Positions 56,126-64,000 of a stretch of 64,000 nucleotides of DNA are shown piece after piece. This DNA comes from Simmondsia chinensis. Its lineage: Eukaryota > Streptophyta > Magnoliopsida > Caryophyllales > Simmondsiaceae. The notes below the pieces were generated by a model, which was not told the origin of the DNA, made no database searches, and saw only the letters and a list, made by a program, of their open reading frames with translations. The DNA lies in NCBI GenBank assembly GCA_018398585.1, contig JAGTTD010000008.1:12040501-12104500 (forward strand). Reading direction: 5' to 3'. The translations under genes were made by a program, and so were the position numbers. The number at the start of each line of letters is the position of its first letter. Position 1 is the first letter of the stretch.

Positions 56126-56399
56126 CAAGCCTGTGTGTCGACACATAGGTCGGTTTTGACAGTTTTCTTGCACGGTTTTTCCCAATTTTTGGCAGTTCTT
56201 TTGCTTTGTTTTTAGGATGCCTTTCTACCCATATATACACATACATTCCCCATATTTTGGCGCTTGAATTGCATCAAATGAAGAGAGTAAAGAAATTAGG
56301 GAAAAAAAAAAAAAAAAACATTGAATGTTTATGAGTTATTAGGTTCTTGTGTTCAAGTAAGATTTTGTTAAAACATCAATCTCCTTACATCTCTGTCAA
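56126..56399 (+). repeat. Unclassified TGTCGACA repeat, copy 2 (truncated)
   Basis: From CCTGTGTGTCGACACA to 'catctctgtcaat', collinear with about 54410-54665. It includes the TATA-like segment and an extended A run (about 56306-56321). It ends abruptly where element D sequence starts at 56400. Confidence 0.8.
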
Positions 56400-56401
56400 T
56401 C

Positions 56402-56999
56402 AGTTCCAGCATTCCAATTGGAAGGTCGAGACATCACATGCTCGCTGCGACCCTGCCTATCAGTTACTTCAATCTCAGGGATTCGATATGGAGCTCTCAT
56501 ATCCACACCAGCATTAACCACTGGAGTGGGAGCATTCTGTCTTTACTTCATCATGAGGTCTGATTGGTTGATTTGTTTGTAGTGCGCTTGTCGGCAACAA
56601 TAGTTCGGGAACAACAGGAGGATTTGGTCTCATAACTTGCTCTCGAATCTCAGTTAACTTCTCTTCCAGCAACTGTCCTTGCTGATCGAACTGCTGATTG
56701 AATTTCTCCTCCAATTCCTGTGACTGTCGCTACACCTGATCAACAATCTTAGCCTCTACCTGCTAAACCTGCTGATCTACCCTTACCTCAATTTGCTGAG
56801 GTAATGATTCAGTGAGAACTTGCTTGAATTGAGCAAGCATTGTCTCCAACTTACTGTCCAATTGAGTATTTGTAACCAAATCCTGTCCTGGTGCATTACT
56901 ACCCCTAACAACCTCGGCAAAGGAAGAATGAGCAGCTGCTCTTGCAGCTGCCGATCTGGTGGTAACACCACCGATCAAGGCAATTTCATTTGAATCCAT
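56402..56999 (-). pseudogene. Element D gag N-terminus
   Basis: ATG at 56999: MDSNEIALIGGVTTRSAAAR, AAHSSFAEVVRGSNAPGQDL, TNTQLDSKLETMLAQFKQVL; after two stops, QELEEKFNQQFDQQGQLLEE. The 'GGVTTRS' start and the Gln/Glu-rich coiled coil resemble element C gag (MAGGVTTRSG). Truncated before the Gag core; a frameshift lies near 56510. Confidence 0.8.
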
Positions 57000-57033
57000 T
57001 AATTTTGAAAATCAACGAAGCTCTAATACCAAT

Positions 57034-57364
57034 TCTTAAGATCGAGATTAAATCTTGATCTTTACCTAAGATAAAGAGAGTTTGGGATGAGAAAGAAGTG
57101 AAGGAGATGAGAAAATAGGGAGAATTAGATAAGAGAAAGAAGTTTAATCTCAAAGAGATTGATTGATATTTTCATTGAATGCCTCTTAAAGTCTACAAGA
57201 CATTATTTAAAGAAGAACAATTACAAGAGCAAGGAACATAAAACTCCCGCCCAAAAGCAGCCAGCTCGCCCTAACCGCTAACCGAATTTGGCACCAAAAC
57301 AATTCGAGCAACAAACCTTCCTGCCTTATTTAATTTTTGAATTACAACTCGATAAAACATAACA
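57034..57364 (-). repeat. Element D 5' LTR
   Basis: 331 bp. Its plus-strand left part (aaatcttgatctttacc, gagagtttgggatgag) is recognisably related to the B1 and E LTRs. Confidence 0.8.
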
Positions 57365-57463
57365 TAACCCTTAAATAATATTTTGTTATAAATATGTAAA
57401 AATTTCCCTTTTTTTTACTAAAAACATAAAAACTTCTAATTTTCGCCTAAAAAAATGAAAGGG

Positions 57464-57790
57464 TCACTTATGTCCAAGGTGTCTGCACTTTGTTTATTGT
57501 GTCAATTCAGTCCTTATATAATTCAAAATATGTCAATTTAGTCCTTTGATCAAATTTAAGTTAAGTTAATTATGTAATTTTGAGCAGCAAAATTATGTTA
57601 GACACAAGTAATTTATCAAAAATTTATCCATTTAATCAATTTAATCCAATTTCCGGAAAAATCATTAAAAATTTGATTAAATACTTCACGTAAATTTTTC
57701 TAGAATGAACAAATTGACATATTTTTAATTATTTGGGACTAAATTGACGCAATGAATAAAGTACAGAGACCTTTACATAAATAATCAAAA
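57464..57790. mobile_element. MITE-like inverted-repeat unit 2
   Basis: About 325 bp. The first 70 bp (ttatgtccaaggtgtctgca, ctttgtttattgtgtcaatt, cagtccttatataattc, aaaatatgtcaattt) match the complement of the last 70 bp (ttatgtaaaggtctctgta, ctttattcattgcgtcaatt, tagtcccaaataatt, aaaatatgtcaattt) at roughly four of five positions. No coding capacity. Confidence 0.7.
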
Positions 57791-58089
57791 TAAAAAGAAA
57801 CACTTTTACCCATTTGGTTTTGAGGGGGGCAAAATTGTTATTAAAAGTAAATTGGTTTCAAACTGATTGAATATTGTTTTTTTTTTTTACAAGTAAGAGG
57901 GTTAAGTGTTTAGTGAGGAAGATTTCTTAGTTTTGAGGCAAAAACTAGTGGGATTTCCTACAATTTACTCATTTTTATTGTTTCAAACTTGTAAGCCAAA
58001 CTAAGTTAACCCTAGTTTTTTTTTTTTTTTTTTTTTTTTTTGGGTTTATATCATACAAAAGGCTTCCATTACCATACCCAACCTTAAGC
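57791..58089. other. AT-rich spacer with T runs
   Basis: Contains T homopolymers at about 57877-57888 and 58017-58040. No gene seen. Confidence 0.4.
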
Positions 58090-59123
58090 TGTTAGGACTG
58101 ATATTCAAGGGAATCCAATTTAAGTTAACATTTTATTAATGAATAAAAGTTATTTTTTATCATCTATTTGTTTACAAGTCTTTATACATGTGATGATGTT
58201 TTTTTTCAGAGCACGTATAATGGGATGCACGAAGTCCTTAAATGACATTGGGATAACTATTTTTAGTGGATAATGAGATTAAGCCATAGAATGACTAAAT
58301 AACATACAAGAATGTTATTTAATAATTAGTTCGTAATTAGTGATGAGTTTGGGCTACTTGTCTACTAAGCCTATAGTGATCCAAAATGTTATATTAATGT
58401 ATTATAGTGAGATTATTACACTTAATAGGGCCACGTGATTTGCTCATTTTTGTACTACTATCAGAAGTGGACGACTCATATATTTTGTTTATACAATAAC
58501 TATTGATCTGTGAAATAGTCCGAACTCGCGTTTGGAATGTTAATTGCTTTGATTCACTAAAATGATGACGTTATTACATCTAACCAGGATCTTATGTTCA
58601 TTGGGCAATTGCATGAAGTGTGGCGAGAATGGATATTTTACTAGGAACCAACCTTGTAAAATGTCCATTTAGTTGATTCACAAGTATTTTAATTGATTCC
58701 AGAGACTTTGGCTAGAGCATTCATTATGTTGGACATTTGGAATTAATACAAAAGCATTTTTCTATATTAGTAAATTTTTTAGAAAGGTGAGTTGGGAAGT
58801 AAGAAGTAAAGTGAGAAAGAATGACAATTGTAGTTTAAGTTATTTTTCTCATTAACATTTATTAGCGACGTCAATTGTGAGTAAACGATTATAGGAATAT
58901 TTTAATGAATGAATATATTTTTTTTGTAGAGTGTAGTAAAACTTATTTAGTGGAATTAAATTTTATTAAATAGTAATCAATTGTTATCGTGAGACAGCAA
59001 TCAGATTTGACACATTTAAAGTTAGAAATAAATTGCCTCTGAGGTCCCTGCTCAAGCCTCTAAATTATACACTTAAAAGAAATCAAGAAAATTAATGATA
59101 TAAATTGTTTTATCAAATGAGTT
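58090..59123 (+). repeat. Diverged copia LTR relic
   Basis: Begins TGTTAGGACTG and follows the copia LTR block by block: 'ttattaatgaataaaa', 'tactactatcagaagt', 'gtttggaatgttaattgctttg', here cut short, 'ttagttgattcacaagtatt', 'ttggacatttggaatta', 'gtgagaaagaatgacaa' and 'aaattgcctctgaggtccctg'. It covers about the first 1.05 kb of a 2.2-kb LTR and is cut by element G at 59124. Much more diverged than the LTRs at 12038 and 18507. Confidence 0.8.
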
Positions 59124-59451
59124 TGATACAGCAAGAAGTAGCTATATGAGGAATTTAAAGCTTTTCTTGTATTTCATTCTTGTAATTCTTGTACTAAACC
59201 ATATTAAGAAGTAGTTAGGCCCCATGTGGAGTAGTTGAAGTTGTTAGAGCCAAGTTGTTAAGGCAATTAGACATCATATAAAAGAGAAAATGTTGTATTG
59301 TGAATGGTGTGCAAATGAACAAACTCAAATTCTCTTTCTCCCTCCAATTTCTCTAATTCTTTCTCTCCCGCAACTCTTTTCTTGTTCTTCAACTTACAAA
59401 TACTCTAATTGTTCTTACTTGTTCATCCTATTCTTAATTCTTGGTGTATCA
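59124..59451 (+). repeat. G 5' LTR
   Basis: 328 bp, TGATACAGCAAG to TTGGTGTATCA. The termini are inverted over seven bases. TTGGTATCAGAGC, the primer site, starts one base after the LTR. Confidence 0.88.
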
Positions 59452-59491
59452 TTGGTATCAGAGCTTTAAGATCCTCTGATTTGTGGAAATT

Positions 59492-60701
59492 ATGGCAGAA
59501 AACACACGATCAATGAGTGAGATTCGCAGGATTGAGGAGACCTTGACATCGTAAATCAAGTCCACCAATAAGTGGAGCATTCGGTAAAGGACCTTAAATC
59601 TTCAATGCAGGAGTTGCGTGAGATGCTCATAGCAATGTCACTTCAACAAAGCAGACCTCTGGAAAGGGAAAGAAGTGCTGATGGAAGTTTGAACCAGCCT
59701 TATACAGTACCAGTGCAGCTAGTTGTACAGCAGCAAAGGGCAGCAGGTATGCACATGTACTCAGCTAGATTGAGCAAGGTCGAGTTTCCCTTATTCCATG
59801 GAGAAGATCTTAATAATTGGCTCTACATATGTGAACAATTCTTTTCGATTGATGACACACCTGACTTTGATAAGATAAAATTAGCCTCCATTCGTATGAG
59901 AGGCCTAGCCCTGCAGCGGCATCAACAACTGATGAAAAATGAACCCATTCATATACCAATGTCTTGGCATGATTATGTAGAAGCACTCCATCAGAGATTT
60001 GGGAATCCCTATGAGGATCCTATTTCTGAATTAATGAAGCTAAGGCAAGAAGGATCCGCAAAAGAATATCTAGTAAGGTTTGATGCTATAGCTCTTAGAA
60101 CAGACCTGAAAGAAGCACAGCTGGTGAGCTGTTTCTTAACTAGATTGAGAGAAGACATTGGGCTGGATGTTAGCGCAAGAAGACCTGATAACTTGCAACA
60201 TGCTTCCTGTTTGGCTAAATTGACTGAGGTGAAGATTGATGCTCTATCAAAGCAAATTAAGTACTCAAAGATACCCCTATTACCCACTCCTGCTGTTCCC
60301 AAATTTCCCCAATATCAAGGCCAAAACAACAATAGAAACAAAACACCATACCTTTCCTCTAATACAAATACATACCCTCCCTCCAATACAAACCCATCAA
60401 CTCCCTTCTCATCCATAAAAACCACCGTACTATGTCCAGAACTGAACTACAAGAAAAGAGAGCCAAGGGTCTGTGTTACTTTTGTGATGAGAAATATGAG
60501 CTGGGTCATAAATGTAACCCCAAACGCCAACGGATCTTTATCATAGATGTGGGAGAAGAAGAATGTGAAGACTTCCAATCTGAGGTGCTGGAAGAATGTG
60601 AAGAATTAGTCACAGTTGAACCTATAGGCCATATTTCATTACACGCTTTGGCTGGCACTCAGAATTTCCGGACATTAAGAGTGAAAGGAAATGTAAACTA
60701 G
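59492..60701 (+). pseudogene. G gag
   Basis: ATG at 59492 (MAENTRSMSEIRRIEETLTS, stop, IKSTNK) followed by a frameshift at about 59570, then an uninterrupted stretch: VKDLKSSMQELREMLIAMSL, RLSKVEFPLFHGEDLNNWLY, QFFSIDDTPDFDKIKLASIR, MSWHDYVEALHQRFGNPYED, EYLVRFDAIALRTDLKEAQL. A second frameshift near 60440 leads to GLCYFCDEKYELGHKCNPKR (zinc knuckle) and an acidic linker, stop at 60701. Confidence 0.9.
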
Positions 60702-62567
60702 AGATCCTTGCATATATTAGTGGACTCTGGGTCTACCCACAGCTTTATAGATGTGCAGACTGCATCTAAGTTGTGCTGTAATCTTGTAAAGAGAGAACCT
60801 CTTGCAATAGCAGTGGCTGATGGCAGTAAATTGCTGTGTGATACTCAATGCCGAGGACTTATATGGCTGATGCAGGGATTTAGCTATGTTGTAGACTTCA
60901 TGCTCATCACATTGGGTGGGTGTGATATGGTTTTGGGGGTGGAATGGCTCTCCACCTTAGGGGATATTCGATGTAACTTCAAGGACCTCAATATGTCTTA
61001 TACCATGAGTGATTCCCAAATTATGTTGCGAGGAGAAGGTGCAAAAGATTGCAAAATTGTGGGTGCTAAATCCATCAATAAGGCATTATCTGGATGCCCA
61101 TGTATCACCTTACTGCAGATAATTCTCAAGGGACATGATCAGATGGCATCTGAACTAATGATGCTAGGTAGTGACCCTAGTGCAACAGCTGATAGCACTC
61201 CAATTCCGGAGGGGCAAGTAGTGCTTGAACAATATGTTGATATCTTCAATGAGCCACAACAATTATCTCCTTCGAGACCACCTTTCAATCATAGATTCCA
61301 TCTCAAGGTTGGTACTTAACCAATCAACAAAAGACCTTACAGATACCCGAGCCTGCGAAAGGATGTGATTGAACGCAAGGTTGATGAACTGATTGATAAG
61401 GGTCATATCCAACACAGTATGAGCCCCTATGCCTCTTTGGTGGTTTTGGTCAAAAAGAAGGATGGAGGATGGAGCATGTGTATTGATTACAGAGAGCTGA
61501 ATCAAGCAACGGTAAAGGATAAATTTCCTATTCCACTCATAGAGGAATTGTTGGATGAATTGGGTGGAGCCAAGTTCTTTTCCAAGATTGATCTAGGGTC
61601 TGGGTACCATCAGATCCTCATGCATAAAGAGGAGATCCATAAAACTGCCATTAAGATGCACATGGGACATTATGAGTTCTGCGTAATGCCATTTGGCTTA
61701 ACAAATGCTCCCTCTACATTTCAATTGTTGATGAATTCCATCTTTTCACCTTATCTCAAGAAGTTCACTTTGGTTTTATTCAATGACATTATGATATATA
61801 GTGCATCACTAGCTTCTCATGTTACACATTTACAGCTCACTTTCAAATTGCTCAGATAACATCAACTCTTTGCAAAAAAGAGTAAATGTGCTTTTGCAGT
61901 GGCTCAGGTGGAATATTTAAACCATATTATATCTGATAAAGGAGTAGCAACAGACCCAAAGGAGGCAGCAGCAGTGCTGAATTGGCTTCCACCATAGAAC
62001 ATCAAGAATATCAGAGGGTTTTTAGGCTTGAAAGGGTATTATCGCAGGTTTATTCAAGGATATGGGGTTATAGCGAGACCTCTAACCATGTTGTTGAAGA
62101 AGGAATGATGGAATTGGTCCCAAGAGGCTCAATTGGCCTTTGACGCTTTGAAGAAGGCTATCTGTTGTGCTCTTGTATTAGCCTTACCTGATTTTTCCAA
62201 ACAATTTTCAGTTGAAACAGATGCTAGCAATACCGGCATTGGAGCTGTACTACTCCAAGAGAATCATCCATTGGCATTGATCAGCAAGCATTTGAGCCAC
62301 AAGCAGCAGCTGTACTCTGTGTATGAAAAGGAATTGCTCTCAGTTGTCTTTGCTGTCCAGAAGTGGCAACAATATTTGATCAATAAAATTTTTATCATAA
62401 GAACTAATCAAAAAGGCCTCAAATTTCTGCCAGAGCAAAGGATGAACACTCATTTTCAAAGGGTTTGGTTGTCTAAACTGCTAGGCTTCAGCTTTGAATT
62501 GGAATATAAGAAAGGCAAGGAAAACATTGTGGCTGATGCACTCTCCGTATTCCTAGCCAAGAAGTAG
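60702..62567 (+). pseudogene. G protease, RT and RNase H
   Basis: Protease: [20 protein letters not shown] (DSG intact), [38 protein letters not shown] stop at 61319 breaks 'GTxPINKRPYRYP'. [84 protein letters not shown] with the first Asp of the catalytic pair changed to Asn. Stops near 61859, 61997 and 62107; RNase H FSVETDASNTGIGAVLLQEN, YEKELLSVVFAVQKWQQYL and GKENIVADALSVF. The Gly-rich 'LGSGYHQI' differs from the LRQGYHQ of A and B. Confidence 0.92.
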
Positions 62568-64000
62568 TATGTATGCTTCTATCATCTATTGAAAGCAACC
62601 TTTATCCTGTGCTGCAACTGGCTTGGTAGACCGATCCCTTCCTACAGCAATTAATCGAACAAATTCAGCAAAATGCTCAAAGTCATCCTCATTACTCTTG
62701 GCAGAATGATCAGTTAAAGAGAAAGGGAAATTTGGTAGTGGGGCAAGATGAATCACTCCGTACCAAAATACTGCAGTGGTTACACACTTCACCAAGTGGA
62801 GGCCACTCGGGAAGAGATGCCACTATTAAACGAATAAAGTCTCTCTTCTATTGGAAGGGATTATCCAATTCAGTGAAGATGTTTGTTAAAAACTGTGCTG
62901 TTTGTTAGACTTGCAAGAACGAGACAGTTGCATATCTAGGGCTCATCCAACCTCTACCTATCCCCGACATAATCTGGACCGATATATCAATGGATTTCAT
63001 TGATGGTTTGCCATGATCCTTTGGCAAAGATGTGATCTTTGTAGTAGTCGACCAGTTGAGTAAAGTAGCCCATTTTGTGCCTTTATCACACCCATATACT
63101 ACCTTATCTGTTGCACAGGCCTACATGGATAACATATACAAGTTACATGGTTTACCCAGCACCATAGTGAGTGATCGTGATCCAGTTTTTCAAAGCAATT
63201 TCTGGCAGTCTCTCTTTTCCATTCAGGGTGTTGATCTCTTGCTTTCCACTACCTGCTATCCTCAAATGGATGGCCAAACTGAGGTGGTCAATTGAGGGTT
63301 AGAAACCTATCTCCGATGTATGTGTAGCACTGCTCTAGCACACTGGGTCAAGTGGCTGCCACTAGCGGAATGGTGGTATAACACCACATGGCACTCTGCA
63401 GCACGCAAAAGTCCTTATGAGCTGGTATATGGCCACCCACCTCCCTTACATATGCCATACTTAGCCGGAGAAAGCAATGTGGAGTCAGTAGATCGAAGTT
63501 TGGTGCAACGAGAACAGATGATTAAGGTCTTGAAGTATCATTTGCACCACGCTCAGAATTGAATGATCCAGTAGGCCAATAAAAATGTACGGATAGGACC
63601 TTTCAGTTGGGGGATTGGGTCTACCTCAAGCTACATGCTTACGAACAGATTACAGTTACTGGCAGGGCTAATGTGAAGCTTGCACCGAGGTACTTTGGCC
63701 CATTTCTCATCACTGAGATCATTGGCAAGGTAGCATATCGATTGGACCTACCCCCTACAGCTCAAATACACAACGTGTTTCATGTTTCTCAACTGAAACT
63801 TCATCATGGCCCACTTCCAGACACCATCACTCCACTTCCTGATCTGCAAGAGCACATCAAGCGCAGAGCACCAGCAGCCATATTGGCAAGACAGTTGATT
63901 CAACGTGGAAATAAGGTTGCTACTATGGTCTTAATTCAGTGGCAAGATGCTCCTAAGGAAGAGGCTATTTGGGAATTCTTGTTTGACATCCAAAAATGCT
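62568..64000 (+). pseudogene. G integrase and chromodomain-type tail
   Basis: LRTKILQWLHTSPSGGHSGR (HH), NCAVC then stop, TCKNET, WTDISMDFIDGLP (Asp), VFVVVDQLSKVAHFVPLSHP-type block, IVSDRDPVFQSNFW (Asp), YPQMDGQTEVVN (Glu) then stop, HWVKWLPLAEWWYNTTWHSA, SPYELVYGHPPP, two stops near 63562, FQLGDWVYLKLHAYEQ, APRYFGPFLITEIIGKVAYR, IHNVFHVSQLKLHHGPLPD, and VLIQWQDAPKEEAIWEFLF. The last segment is the 'VLVQWxNLPxExATWE' chromodomain-like motif. DDE present; four or five stops. Confidence 0.92.

Larger units (their letters stand above)
56400..57364 (-). mobile_element. Element D: chromovirus fragment (5' LTR and gag start)
   Basis: A 5' LTR (57034-57364), primer site (complement of about 57021-57033, TTGGTATTAGAGC) and the first 600 bp of a gag survive on the minus strand; everything downstream is missing at 56400. 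LTR ends are TCTTAAG (TG mutated to TC) and ATAACA. The U5-end stem is present (57036-57049 with 57051-57064, 12 of 14 paired). Confidence 0.82.
59124..64000 (+). mobile_element. Chromovirus G (Ty3/gypsy), runs off the window
   Basis: 5' LTR 59124-59451, primer site from 59453, then gag, protease, RT, RNase H, integrase and the chromodomain-type end. The 3' LTR lies beyond 64000. It is a different family from A and B: no U5 hairpin, its LTR ends are a 7-bp inverted pair TGATACA/TGTATCA, and its proteins differ throughout. Expected target duplication at the left: gagtt (59119-59123). Confidence 0.92.

Overview
This window looks like a retrotransposon graveyard from a plant nuclear genome. Everything recognisable belongs to plant families: Ty3/gypsy chromoviruses with tRNA-iMet primer sites, an Athila-type Ty3 relic, a long-LTR Ty1/copia element, an RTE-clade LINE with a TTG-type tail, MITE-like inverted-repeat units and a plant F-box-like fragment. 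The AT-rich spacers and the many short-LTR chromoviruses suggest an angiosperm, probably a eudicot; I cannot name the species. No intact host gene, tRNA, rRNA, CRISPR array or prokaryotic gene was seen.

Layout. 1-228: end of an inverted copia LTR. 246-471: tail of a 5'-truncated LINE. About 486-3762 and 8501-8870: minus-strand Athila-like relic (3' LTR, polypurine tract, RT/RNase H, protease, gag scrap), split by element E (3763-8500), a minus-strand LTR element with no recognisable gag or pol that instead carries a long decayed reading frame starting with a PTB-like RRM domain. 8900-10299: minus-strand remnant resembling the plant 'putative gypsy type transposon' family, with a plausible intron. 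10620-11870: tandem repeats and a purine tract. 12038-20753: complete but decayed copia element with 2.25-kb LTRs, inserted into an F-box-like pseudogene (20755-21172). 21503-22077: 29-30 bp minisatellite.

22375-49404 is a nested set. An RTE LINE is cut at its RT by chromovirus B1 (24895-47446, minus; perfect 5-bp target duplication ggcta). B1's pol is cut by chromovirus A1 (27925-39323, plus), which is itself cut by close relative A2 (31432-37152, plus). B1's 5' LTR is cut by chromovirus B2 (41578-47368, minus). After the LINE come element C (50327-53883, plus), which has gag and protease but no RT or integrase; a repeat rich in TGTCGACA palindromes present in two copies (54216-54970, 56126-56399); two MITE-like units; a truncated element D (56400-57364); a diverged copia LTR (58090-59123); and inside it chromovirus G (59124 to the window end).

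All protein genes are broken by stops and frameshifts. The autonomous-type chromoviruses (A1, A2, B1, B2, G) would have supplied gag, protease, RT/RNase H and integrase; C, and probably E, look like passengers that kept LTRs, primer site and polypurine tract. The two most interesting signals are the RRM-bearing element E and a stem-loop at the U5 end of the LTR, directly before the primer-binding site, whose pairing recurs in A1, A2, B1, C, D and E although its sequence differs.
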